In this document: one piece after another, positions 1 to 6,742 of the stretch | Layout: each line of letters begins with the position of its first letter | How positions within the stretch are numbered: the first letter of the stretch is position 1 | NCBI GenBank assembly: GCA_023701085.1 | Contig: JAMPXR010000112.1 | Location: forward strand, 1 to 7,765 | DNA length: 7,765 bases | Direction of reading: 5' to 3' | Source: Ramlibacter sp. | GTDB lineage: Bacteria > Pseudomonadota > Gammaproteobacteria > Burkholderiales > Burkholderiaceae_C | The notes under the pieces: generated by a model | Databases searched by the model: none | Told to the model about the DNA's origin: nothing | Seen by the model: the letters and a program-made list of their open reading frames with translations, nothing else | Made by a program: the position numbers and the translations under genes

Positions 1-351
1 GCTCACGCCGGCGAAGCGGCCGATGCGGTGGCTCGACTTCATGCCCAGCTCGACTTCGAGCGGCCGCACGAACGTGCCGAACATGTCCAGCAGCATGCCC
101 TTGCAGTCCTCCTCGATCACGCGAAGGATTTCCACGTTCACGAGCGTGGTGAACACGATGGGTTTGCGCCCCTCCAGCTCGGCCGTGTGGTTGATCTGCC
201 GCACCACCTGATGGGCTTTGTCGACGCTGTCGACGAAAGGCAGCCGCACGTGGCGCGGCTTGAATTCGAATTGCGCCAGGATGGCGTTGCCGAACGTCTC
301 GGCCGTGATGCCGGTGCCGTCGGAGACGAAGAAAACGGTTCGGGTGTACAT
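1..351 (-). CDS. ppsR: PpsR, PEP synthase regulatory protein (DUF299 kinase/pyrophosphorylase), 5' part only
   Basis: The minus-strand frame opens at the ATG whose complement is 349-351 and runs off the left edge, giving residues 1-117 of a protein usually about 270-280 residues long. The N-terminus [18 protein letters not shown] carries the VSDGTGIT signature of the DUF299/PpsR family (residues 9-16). The following stretch ([14 protein letters not shown], then PIVFTTLVN) also fits the family. The P-loop-like nucleotide site lies further C-terminal and is outside the window. In E. coli this enzyme inactivates PEP synthase by ADP-dependent phosphorylation of a threonine and reactivates it by Pi-dependent dephosphorylation. 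No in-frame start lies between this ATG and the upstream stop near 406-408, so the start is firm, although no good Shine-Dalgarno precedes it. It is divergent from ppsA, its expected target. Confidence 0.93.
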   Translation of the reverse strand, partial: MYTRTVFFVSDGTGITAETFGNAILAQFEFKPRHVRLPFVDSVDKAHQVVRQINHTAELEGRKPIVFTTLVNVEILRVIEEDCKGMLLDMFGTFVRPLEVELGMKSSHRIGRFAGVS

Positions 352-540
352 GGGCTGACTGCCGATTCTTGTGGTTTCTGCAGGAGGTCCAGGCCATGGG
401 CACGCCTACAATGCGGCAATTATCCGATTCCCCCGCATGCGACGTCCCGGCCCAAAACAACAAGCAAAAAGCCGTCGGATCCGGCGCGCGGCGCTGCTGC
501 CCTCGAGCGCGCACCCGGTTTCAACTTCTGGAGCATTCCC
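352..540. promoter_or_regulatory. Divergent ppsR/ppsA control region
   Basis: This 189-bp gap between the two divergent starts must hold the promoters for both genes, unless either is read from further away. On the plus strand TACAAT at 407-412 resembles a -10 box, but no convincing -35 hexamer sits 16-18 bp upstream, so it is only a candidate. An A-rich stretch at about 453-470 stands out from the GC-rich background and would lie in the ppsA leader if that -10 is used. No clear operator, riboswitch or terminator is visible. That the gap is regulatory follows from gene orientation; the exact elements are not resolved. Confidence 0.45.
529..533 (+). promoter_or_regulatory. Ribosome binding site that fixes the ppsA start
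   Basis: TGGAG lies 7 bases before the ATG at 541. The ppsA frame stays open upstream to about position 28, so the Shine-Dalgarno and the match to the usual PEP synthase N-terminus are what select 541 as the start. Confidence 0.7.
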
Positions 541-2979
541 ATGTCCGCAACTTCCGGCTCTGCCGCCCTGGAGAACCGCCTAGCCGACCTGCTGGTCGTA
601 CCTTTCGAAAACCTGCGAATGAGCGACGTCGAGGTCGTTGGCGGCAAGAACGCCAGCCTCGGCGAGATGATCTCCCAGCTGCCGCGCGGTGTGCGTGTGC
701 CCACGGGATTCGCCACCACGGCGCATGCCTTCCGCCAGTTCCTGGCCCATGACGGGCTGGCGCAGCGCATTCACAGGCAGCTGGCGGCACTGGACGTCGA
801 GGACGTGCGCGCCCTGGCCGCGGCCGGCGCCGAAATCCGCGCCGCGGTCCAGGCGCAGCCCTTCCCGCCCGACCTGGAGCGCGCGATCCGCGATGCTTTC
901 GCGGCGCTGTGCGCAGGCAGCGAGGGCGCCAGCTTCGCGGTACGCTCCTCGGCCACCGCGGAGGACCTGCCCGATGCCTCCTTCGCGGGGCAGCAGGAGA
1001 CCTTCCTCAATGTGGCCGGCATAGAGGACGTGCTGCACAAGATGAAGGAGGTCTTCGCATCCCTCTACAACGACCGCGCCATCAGCTACCGCGTGCACAA
1101 GGGCTTCGCGCATTCCGATGTGGCGTTGTCCGCGGGCGTGCAGCGGATGGTGCGCAGCGACCTCGGCGCCTCGGGCGTGATGTTCACCATGGACACCGAG
1201 TCGGGCTTCCAGGACGTGGTGTTCATCACGTCCAGCTACGGCCTGGGCGAAACCGTGGTGCAGGGCGCCGTCAACCCCGACGAGTTCTACGTGCACAAGC
1301 CCATGCTCGACGCCGGCAAGAAAGCCGTGATCCGGCGCTCGCTGGGGTCCAAGCTGATCCAGATGGTCTTCGCAAGCGAGCGCGAGAAGGCCGCGTCCGG
1401 CAAGCTCGTGAAGACCGTGGACGTGCCCCTGGAGCAGCGCAACCGCTATTCGCTCAGCGAGACCGAAGTCGAGGAACTCGCGCGCTACGCGCTGGTGATC
1501 GAGCGGCACTATGGCCGCCCCATGGACATCGAGTGGGGCAAGGACGGCGTCGACGGCGCGCTCTACATCCTGCAGGCGCGGCCCGAGACGGTGAAGAGCC
1601 AGCAGCACGGCAAGTCCCAGATGCGCTACAAGCTCAAGGGCAGGGGCAGCGTGCTGGCCGAGGGCCGGGCCATCGGGCAGAAGATCGGCACCGGGCCGGT
1701 CCGGCTGGTCCTGAGCAGCGGGGAAATGGACAAGGTGCAGGCGGGCGACGTCCTGGTCACCGACATGACCGACCCGAACTGGGAGCCGGTGATGAAGCGG
1801 GCCAGCGCGATTGTCACCAATCGCGGCGGGCGCACCTGCCACGCGGCGATCATTGCGCGCGAACTGGGCATTCCCGCCGTGGTCGGCTGCGGCAACGCCA
1901 CCGACCGGCTGAAAGATGGCACGCTGGTGACCGTGAGCTGCGCCGAAGGCGACACTGGCTTCATCTACGACGGCCTGCTGGAAACCGAGGTGAGCGAGGT
2001 GCAGCGCGGCGAAATGCCGCAGATCCCGGTCAAGATCACGATGAACATCGGCAATCCGCAGCTGGCGTTCGATTTCTGCCAGCTGCCCAACCACGGCGTC
2101 GGCCTTGCGCGCCTGGAATTCATCATCAACAACAACATCGGGGTCCACCCGAAGGCCATCCTCGACTATCCCAACGTCGACGCGGACCTGAAGAAAGCGG
2201 TCGAGTCGGTGGCGCGCGGGCACGCGTCGCCGCGTGCCTTCTACGTCGACAAGGTGGCCGAAGGCGTGGCCACCATCGCCGCCGCTTTCTGGCCCAAGCC
2301 GGTGATCGTGCGGCTGTCCGATTTCAAGTCCAACGAATACCGCAAGCTGATCGGCGGTTCGCGCTACGAACCCGAGGAAGAAAACCCGATGCTCGGATTC
2401 CGCGGGGCGGCCCGCTACATCAGCTCGGATTTCAGGGAGGCGTTTGCCATGGAGTGCGAGGCGCTGCGCCGCGTGCGCGGCGAGATGGGCCTGACGAACG
2501 TCCAGGTGATGGTGCCCTTCGTGCGCACGCTCGGCCAGGCCGACCGGGTCACCCAGTTGCTCGCGCAACAAGGTCTCAAGCGCGGGGAGGGCGGCGACGG
2601 CAGCGACGGATCGGCGCTGAAGGTCATCATGATGTGCGAGGTGCCCAGCAACGCCATCCTGGCGGACGAATTCCTGGAGTTCTTCGACGGCTTCTCGATC
2701 GGCTCGAACGACCTGACGCAGCTCACGCTGGGCCTGGACCGCGACTCCGGCCTGGAGCTGCTGGCCGCCGACTTCGACGAGCGCGATCCGGCCGTCAAGG
2801 CGCTGCTGGCCCGGGCGATCGCGGCGTGCAAGGCCAAGGGCAAGTACGTGGGCATCTGCGGCCAGGGGCCCAGCGACCACCCGGACTTCGCGCGCTGGCT
2901 GTCCGACCAGGGCATTTCGTCGATCTCGCTCAATCCAGACAGCGTGATCGGCACCTGGCGGCAGCTCGCCGGCGAGTGA
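541..2979 (+). CDS. ppsA: Phosphoenolpyruvate synthase (pyruvate, water dikinase)
   Basis: This 812-residue cytoplasmic enzyme converts pyruvate, ATP and water to PEP, AMP and phosphate, the entry step of gluconeogenesis from C3 acids. E. coli PpsA is about 792 residues, so this is full length. The N-terminal ATP-binding domain shows [11 protein letters not shown] (residues 33-43), [13 protein letters not shown] (132-144) and ILQARPETV (343-351). The swivelling phosphohistidine domain has GGRTCHAAI with catalytic His434. Thr432, two residues before it, matches the threonine modified by PpsR in E. coli. The C-terminal PEP/pyruvate barrel shows [10 protein letters not shown] (from 591), GSNDLTQ (from 721) and GICGQGPSD with the catalytic Cys773. 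The ATG at 541 is chosen because a Shine-Dalgarno precedes it and an earlier start would run antisense into ppsR. A Gly/Asp/Ser-rich stretch at 682-691 looks like a short loop insertion compared with E. coli. Confidence 0.97.
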   Translation: MSATSGSAALENRLADLLVVPFENLRMSDVEVVGGKNASLGEMISQLPRGVRVPTGFATTAHAFRQFLAHDGLAQRIHRQLAALDVEDVRALAAAGAEIRAAVQAQPFPPDLERAIRDAFAALCAGSEGASFAVRSSATAEDLPDASFAGQQETFLNVAGIEDVLHKMKEVFASLYNDRAISYRVHKGFAHSDVALSAGVQRMVRSDLGASGVMFTMDTESGFQDVVFITSSYGLGETVVQGAVNPDEFYVHKPMLDAGKKAVIRRSLGSKLIQMVFASEREKAASGKLVKTVDVPLEQRNRYSLSETEVEELARYALVIERHYGRPMDIEWGKDGVDGALYILQARPETVKSQQHGKSQMRYKLKGRGSVLAEGRAIGQKIGTGPVRLVLSSGEMDKVQAGDVLVTDMTDPNWEPVMKRASAIVTNRGGRTCHAAIIARELGIPAVVGCGNATDRLKDGTLVTVSCAEGDTGFIYDGLLETEVSEVQRGEMPQIPVKITMNIGNPQLAFDFCQLPNHGVGLARLEFIINNNIGVHPKAILDYPNVDADLKKAVESVARGHASPRAFYVDKVAEGVATIAAAFWPKPVIVRLSDFKSNEYRKLIGGSRYEPEEENPMLGFRGAARYISSDFREAFAMECEALRRVRGEMGLTNVQVMVPFVRTLGQADRVTQLLAQQGLKRGEGGDGSDGSALKVIMMCEVPSNAILADEFLEFFDGFSIGSNDLTQLTLGLDRDSGLELLAADFDERDPAVKALLARAIAACKAKGKYVGICGQGPSDHPDFARWLSDQGISSISLNPDSVIGTWRQLAGE

Positions 2980-2999
2980 CGCGATAGCGCTAACCCGGT

Positions 3000-3047
3000 G
3001 GCCCGGGGCGGGCCGCGGTGCGATGATGCGCGCAGCGAGGGACTCGC
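3000..3047 (+). other. Two short GC-rich hairpins between ppsA and the symporter gene
   Basis: GGCCCG at 3000-3005 pairs perfectly with CGGGCC at 3009-3014 around a 3-base loop, extendable by a wobble pair and one more pair. GCGAG at 3035-3039 pairs with CTCGC at 3043-3047, also with a 3-base loop. Neither is followed by a T-run, so neither is a standard intrinsic terminator. The second hairpin contains the only purine-rich tract upstream of the symporter start. Function is unknown, and chance is possible at this GC content. Confidence 0.3.
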
Positions 3048-3059
3048 GCACCACAATCG

Positions 3060-5114
3060 ATGGCCGATAAACCTGAATATGCCGCGTACAAGCGGCGGCT
3101 GGCCCGCATCCTGGCGTTGTACGTCCTCGGTTTGTGCGCGGCCCTGGGCGTGCTGGCCTGGGCCGAGCGCAGCGGCCTGTCGCGGCAATGGCTCGGTCCG
3201 TTCTTCCTGTTCGCCACGGTGATGATCTATGCGGCGATCGGCGTCTACGGCCGCACGTCGGATGCCGAGGAGTACTACGTCGCGGGCCGGCGCATCCCGC
3301 CGTTCTACAACGGCATGGCCGCGGCGGCGGACTGGATGAGCGCGGCTTCGTTCATCAGCCTGGCGGGCGGGCTGTACCTGCAGGGCTTTTCCGGCACCGA
3401 CACACAGCCGGGCGGGCTCGCCTATGTCCTGGGCTGGACGGGAGGGTTCTGCCTCGTGGCGCTGCTGGTCGCCCCCTACTTGAGGCGGCTGGGCCTGTAC
3501 ACGGTTCCCGACTACTTCGCGCTGCGCTACGGAGGCCGCTGGCCGCGCCGCATCGCGGCGTTCGCCGCCATGCTGTGCTCGTTCACCTATGTCGTGGCGC
3601 AGATCTACGGCATCGGGCTGATCGCCTCGCGCCTGACCGGCGTGCAATTCGAGATCGGGATCCTGCTCGGGCTGGGGGGCGTGCTGCTGTGCTCGTTCCT
3701 GGGCGGCATGCGGGCCATCACCTGGACCCAGGTGGCCCAGTACGTGATCCTGTTCCTGGCGTTCCTGATCCCCGTGTCCTGGCTCGCGTACAAGCAACTG
3801 GGCAACCCGCTCGCGCCGCTGGTGTATGGCAAGCAGCTGACGAAGATCAGCGAGATGGAAAAGGCGCTGGTCGATTCCCCCGCCGAAAAACAGGTCCGGG
3901 CCGCGTACAAGCGCCGCGCGGCCGAATACGCGGCGCGGCTGGAGGATATCGAAGGATCGCTGCGGCGCGATCGTGCGGCAGCCCTGCAGCGCATCCGGCA
4001 GCTCAAGGCGCAGAACGCGGATTCCGCCCGGATCGTGGCGGCCCATCGCGAACTGGCGGCGCTGCCCCGCGACCCATCGGCGGCGCGCGACCTGTGGACC
4101 CGCGCGATGCACGAAAGCGACGACCGCTCGCGTCCCCTGGGCGGCCTGCTGCCGCACAGCCAGCCGTTCGCCGGCGACCCCGGCGGCACGCCCGAGCAGG
4201 TGGCGCAGTTCGAGACTTCGCGCCGGAATTTCCTGGCGCTGGTCTTCTGCCTGATGGTGGGAACCGCGGGGCTGCCGCACCTGCTGACGCGCTTCTTCAC
4301 GACACCGACCGTCGCCGAGGCCCGTTCCTCGGTGGCGTGGGCCCTGTTCTTCGTCCTGCTGCTGTACCTGAGCGTGCCGGCGCTTGCGGTGCTGGTGAAG
4401 TACGAGGTGATGCAGGGCCTCGTGGGCAGCGGCTTCGACGCGCTGCCGTCCTGGATCCTGCAATGGGGCAAAGTGGACGCCTCGCTCATCTCCGTGAGCG
4501 ACGTCAATGGCGACGGCATCGTGCAATTCGGCGAAATACGGCTGGGCGCGGACATCATCATGCTGGCGACGCCGGAGATCGGCGGGCTGCCGTACGTCGT
4601 CTCGGGACTGGTCGCCGCGGGCGGCTTGGCGGCCGCATTGTCGACCGCCGACGGGCTGCTGCTCACCATCAGCAATGCCATGGTGCGCGACGTGTATTGC
4701 CAGGAGGTCGGCCATGACGTCCCGCCGGAGCAGCGCGTCATCATGTCGAAGTTCGCGCTGCTGTCGGTCGCCCTGATCGCGGCCATGGTCGCCTCGCTCA
4801 AGCCGGCCGACATCCTGCCGCTGGTCTCCGCCTCGTTCTCCCTGGCCGCGTCGGCGTTCGTGCCCGCGATGGTGCTGGGCATCTTCTGGCGCGGCGCCAC
4901 GCGCGCCGGCGCCGTCGCTGGAATGGCCGCCGGGCTGGGCGTCACGGTCTACTACATGGTGGCCAACGCAGGGGTCGTGCGGGCGCTGCTGAAGCTTTCC
5001 CCCGAGCCGCAGTTGTGGCTGGGGATCGTTCCTGTCTCGGCGGGTGTGTTCGGGGTGAGCGTGGGGCTGGCCGTCGCGCTGGTCGTCAGCCTGGCGACCC
5101 TGCGCGGCAACTGA
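3060..5114 (+). CDS. Sodium:solute symporter family large subunit with EF-hand loop and long periplasmic insertion
   Basis: This 684-residue inner-membrane protein of the SSS family (LeuT fold) belongs to the branch that often pairs with a DUF4212 small subunit and is related to acetate permease ActP. Hydrophobic segments lie at about 14-34 and 44-64. The core then opens with YYVAGRRIPPFYNGMAAAAD (72-91). LSTADGLLLTISN in the later core is the conserved stretch around the sodium site. Counting helices from the LeuT core places two loops in the periplasm: a charged, helix-prone region of about 130 residues (250-388), and a loop with DVNGDGIVQFGE (481-492), an exact EF-hand calcium-loop pattern. 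The ATG at 3060 is the only early start, because a stop precedes it in frame at 3024; no good Shine-Dalgarno is visible. It is 80 bp after ppsA on the same strand. The substrate is unknown; a small carboxylate is a guess from family and context. A close paralogue starts at 7096. Confidence 0.9.
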   Translation: MADKPEYAAYKRRLARILALYVLGLCAALGVLAWAERSGLSRQWLGPFFLFATVMIYAAIGVYGRTSDAEEYYVAGRRIPPFYNGMAAAADWMSAASFISLAGGLYLQGFSGTDTQPGGLAYVLGWTGGFCLVALLVAPYLRRLGLYTVPDYFALRYGGRWPRRIAAFAAMLCSFTYVVAQIYGIGLIASRLTGVQFEIGILLGLGGVLLCSFLGGMRAITWTQVAQYVILFLAFLIPVSWLAYKQLGNPLAPLVYGKQLTKISEMEKALVDSPAEKQVRAAYKRRAAEYAARLEDIEGSLRRDRAAALQRIRQLKAQNADSARIVAAHRELAALPRDPSAARDLWTRAMHESDDRSRPLGGLLPHSQPFAGDPGGTPEQVAQFETSRRNFLALVFCLMVGTAGLPHLLTRFFTTPTVAEARSSVAWALFFVLLLYLSVPALAVLVKYEVMQGLVGSGFDALPSWILQWGKVDASLISVSDVNGDGIVQFGEIRLGADIIMLATPEIGGLPYVVSGLVAAGGLAAALSTADGLLLTISNAMVRDVYCQEVGHDVPPEQRVIMSKFALLSVALIAAMVASLKPADILPLVSASFSLAASAFVPAMVLGIFWRGATRAGAVAGMAAGLGVTVYYMVANAGVVRALLKLSPEPQLWLGIVPVSAGVFGVSVGLAVALVVSLATLRGN

Positions 5115-5136
5115 GTATGCGCCGCGGCACGATCCG

Positions 5137-5637
5137 CTATGGGGAGGGCATGTGGTCCCGCATGTCGGCCGCGAAATCGGCCGCGACCTTGCCGCTGCGC
5201 ACGTCGCTCACCATGACTTCGGCCAGCTTGATGGCGGACTGAAAATCCCCGGGATTGCGAGCGGCTTCGATGCGCAGGCAGGCCGGCTCGGAGCTGGGGC
5301 CGAGAAGATCGAACAGCCGGCGCGAAGCGTAGCGCTGCGCGTCGGCCAGCGAGATGCCCCGTCCCGCCGCCGGGACCGCCGCCTTGGCGCCCGAGCCGGA
5401 AGCCACCGCGGGCGCGGCGAGCCCGCCGGGTTCGATGAAGCCCTGGTCGAGCAACTGGCCCAGCAGCAGATCGACGTCGCCCGGCGCGGTCGACAGCCGG
5501 GCCAGCTCATCGAACCCCCGCTTGCCGTCGACCAGAATCAATGTCGAACGCAATTTCGGACCGAGCCCGTGCTGGCGCGTCGCGATGGCTTCGACGCCTT
5601 TGGCTGACTTGTGATAGATCCTGTTTCTTTCAATCAC
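5137..5637 (-). CDS. Two-module protein of unknown function
   Basis: A 166-residue soluble protein starting at GTG (complement of 5635-5637), with GGGGA about five bases upstream as ribosome binding site. I do not recognise a named family. The N-terminal part (1-72) carries IATRQHGLGPKLRSTLILVD followed by GKRGFDELARL and a LLGQLLDQGFIEPGG segment, a pattern suggestive of a small winged-helix or similar fold. An Ala/Gly/Pro-rich linker (about 73-92) follows. The C-terminal part (93-166) is helical, from ISLADAQRYASRRLFDLLGP to the MPSP end. It has no signal peptide or membrane helix. I recall similar N-terminal motifs in hypothetical proteins of Burkholderiales, but cannot verify this. It converges on the symporter with only 22 bp between stop codons and is divergent from the 5862 operon, so it could be a regulator of that operon. 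That role is speculation from position. Confidence 0.75.
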   Translation of the reverse strand: MIERNRIYHKSAKGVEAIATRQHGLGPKLRSTLILVDGKRGFDELARLSTAPGDVDLLLGQLLDQGFIEPGGLAAPAVASGSGAKAAVPAAGRGISLADAQRYASRRLFDLLGPSSEPACLRIEAARNPGDFQSAIKLAEVMVSDVRSGKVAADFAADMRDHMPSP

Positions 5638-5733
5638 CGCAGTCCCCGTTGCCGTTTGTCAGTTCAGTGTAAGCATATCTGTCAGGCACCGTCGAGTGGC
5701 AATTTCCCCTCAATTGCACGGCCGCAACATTCG

Positions 5734-5760
5734 CGGCGCGCGATCGGTGTCGCAGCGCCG
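5734..5760. other. Ten-base-pair hairpin with one bulged base
   Basis: CGGCGC (5734-5739) and GCGA (5740-5743) pair with TCGC (5750-5753) and GCGCCG (5755-5760). A single bulged A lies at 5754 and the loop is TCGGTG. No T-run follows, so it is not an intrinsic terminator. It could be a leader structure if transcription of the 5862 operon starts upstream of it, or part of a protein-binding inverted repeat. Confidence 0.4.
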
Positions 5761-5800
5761 GGTAATCCCTGACGGGGGTTTTCCTCGCCGTCCTCCGCTT

Positions 5801-5820
5801 TGTAAGGGCCCCGTAAGGGC
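5801..5820 (+). promoter_or_regulatory. Tandem GTAAGGGC direct repeat, 11-bp spacing (possible response-regulator site)
   Basis: GTAAGGGC occurs at 5802-5809 and again at 5813-5820, so the two copies start 11 bp apart, about one helical turn. Written as hexamers it is TGTAAG-N5-CGTAAG. That geometry is typical of OmpR/PhoB-family response regulators such as PmrA, which bind CTTAAG-like half-sites separated by five bases. It lies 42-61 bp upstream of the TTG start of the operon. The binding protein is unknown and no two-component genes are in the window. Confidence 0.45.
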
Positions 5821-5849
5821 GTCTGCAAACGATCCAGCCTTCATCACGC

Positions 5850-5856
5850 GGAGAGG
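5850..5856 (+). promoter_or_regulatory. Ribosome binding site that supports a TTG start
   Basis: GGAGAGG lies five bases before the TTG at 5862. The encoded protein has no methionine codon until residue 83, so this strong site is the main argument for initiation at TTG. Confidence 0.75.
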
Positions 5857-5861
5857 CTGCG

Positions 5862-6158
5862 TTGCTCACTCTCGTCAGCATCATCAAGCTCCTGGCCGAG
5901 ATCGCCCTGCTGGCCCTGGCGGGGCAAGGCGTGCTGGCGCTGCTGGCGGGCGCCAAGCGGGACCAGAACCTCTTCTACCAACTGCTGCAGATCCTCACAC
6001 GGCCCTTCGTCACCGCCGCGCGCTTCATCACGCCCAAAGCGGTGCTCGACCGGCATGTTCCCATCGTCGCCTTCCTGCTGCTGTTTTTCGCCTGGCTGGT
6101 CGCCACGATGACCAAGATCAGCATCTGCGTGCGCATCGGCGTGGAGAAGTGCACATGA
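5862..6158 (+). CDS. Small two-helix membrane protein, unknown function
   Basis: A 98-residue protein with a TTG start behind a near-ideal Shine-Dalgarno. It has two hydrophobic segments, at about 6-30 and 66-88, joined by an amphipathic stretch (FYQLLQILTRPFVTAARFIT). This predicts a two-pass inner-membrane protein with both ends on the same side. The order 'TRPFVTAARFITP ... VPIVAFLLL' faintly resembles one half of the YggT family, but this is by eye only. Its stop overlaps the ATG of the TPR gene (ATGA at 6155-6158), so the two are translationally coupled and probably act together. It heads the apparent operon that ends in the DUF4212/SSS symporter pair, so a role linked to that transporter or to the envelope is possible but unproven. 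Confidence 0.8.
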   Translation: MLTLVSIIKLLAEIALLALAGQGVLALLAGAKRDQNLFYQLLQILTRPFVTAARFITPKAVLDRHVPIVAFLLLFFAWLVATMTKISICVRIGVEKCT

Positions 6159-6733
6159 TGCGCGTGCTTCGCTACCACGGCTGGAAGTGGCGCGCGATCA
6201 CGCAGCTTGTCCTCGGACGCCAGGCGGCGGCGCTGTCCCTGTTCGAATCCATGTTGCAGGAGTTTCCGAACGACACCTACGCGCTGGCCAGCAAGGCGCA
6301 TCTGCAAGCGCGCCACGGGCGCCGGCGCGATGCCCTGCAGACCATGCGGCTGCTGCTGGAGGTCGATCCGGACAGCGGCAGGAACTGGTTCAACTATGGC
6401 TTCCTGCTGGAGGAACTCGACGACTTCGGGCAAGCCGAAGCCGCCTTCCGGCGCGCCACGCAGCTCAGCCCGCAACTCGACCGGGCCTGGTACGGACTGG
6501 GCCTGGTCCTGATCCGGCTGGAGCGCTTCGACGAGGCGGTCCTGGCCCTGAAGAAGAACACCCAGCTGCAACCCATGAGCCCGTACGGCTGGTACCAGTT
6601 GGCGCGCGTCCATGTCGACCGGCACGAGCCGGAGGAGGCGCGCAAGATCATCCGGCACCTCAGGAAGTTCGAACCGAAAGTGGCCGCCCAGCTGGAACGC
6701 GAGACGGGACTCTTCGTTCCGCCCGCCGGCTGA
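6155..6733 (+). CDS. TPR-repeat protein coupled to the upstream membrane protein
   Basis: A 192-residue protein made almost entirely of tetratricopeptide repeats: full units at about 41-74, 75-108, 109-142 and 143-175, and a degenerate one near 13-40. The clearest are WFNYGFLLEELDDFGQAEAA and AWYGLGLVLIRLERFDEAVL, with the usual W/Y, G, A and P positions. TPRs are protein-protein interaction scaffolds. There is no signal peptide or membrane helix, so it is predicted cytoplasmic. The start is ATG 6155, overlapping the previous stop, with GGAG at 6143-6146 eight bases upstream; a second in-frame ATG follows at 6158. The frame stays open far upstream, but an earlier start would overlap the membrane-protein gene. 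The partner is unknown, the coupled membrane protein being the natural candidate. Confidence 0.88.
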   Translation: MMRVLRYHGWKWRAITQLVLGRQAAALSLFESMLQEFPNDTYALASKAHLQARHGRRRDALQTMRLLLEVDPDSGRNWFNYGFLLEELDDFGQAEAAFRRATQLSPQLDRAWYGLGLVLIRLERFDEAVLALKKNTQLQPMSPYGWYQLARVHVDRHEPEEARKIIRHLRKFEPKVAAQLERETGLFVPPAG

Positions 6734-6742
6734 GAGGGCATC

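Larger units (their letters stand above)
5638..5861. promoter_or_regulatory. Divergent control region ahead of the membrane/TPR/symporter operon
   Basis: This 224-bp gap separates the minus-strand gene from the plus-strand operon. It contains a bulged hairpin at 5734-5760 and a tandem repeat at 5801-5820, each listed separately. On the minus strand TACACT (complement of 5666-5671) is a possible -10 for the 5637 gene, without a convincing -35. No clear sigma-70 promoter is visible for the plus strand. The region has lower GC around 5650-5715 than its neighbours, as is usual for promoters. Confidence 0.45.

Noticed and set aside
28..540. In-frame upstream extension of ppsA by 171 codons
   Set aside because: It runs antisense through ppsR, matches no PEP synthase N-terminus, and the ATG at 541 has a good Shine-Dalgarno and the family start.
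909..2987. Long plus-strand frame overlapping ppsA
   Set aside because: It is an off-frame shadow of ppsA with Arg/Gly-rich, domain-free protein.
3000..3014. Hairpin after ppsA as an intrinsic terminator
   Set aside because: The stem is perfect but no T-run follows, so transcription may well continue into the symporter gene.
580..3054. Long open frame on the minus strand opposite ppsA
   Set aside because: It lies entirely antisense to a certain gene. Its protein is a His/Arg/Ala-rich composition typical of a codon-bias shadow in GC-rich DNA.
2415..4715. Long open minus-strand frame across the ppsA end and the symporter
   Set aside because: It spans two well-supported plus-strand genes and shows no domain, only Arg/Gln/His-rich shadow sequence.
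3134..4717. Long plus-strand frame inside the symporter gene
   Set aside because: It is an off-frame shadow, with no membrane segments or recognisable motif.
5121..5128. GCCGCGGC palindrome between the convergent genes as a bidirectional terminator
   Set aside because: It has only an 8-bp palindrome with no loop and no T-run, which is common by chance at this GC content.
5152..5607. Plus-strand frame opposite the 5137-5637 gene
   Set aside because: The minus-strand reading has a ribosome binding site and a sensible helical composition. The plus-strand one is a shadow without a good start.
5697..5719. Sigma-54 promoter (TGGCA ... TTGCA)
   Set aside because: Both half-elements are present, but the GG and GC are 18 bp apart instead of the required 12.
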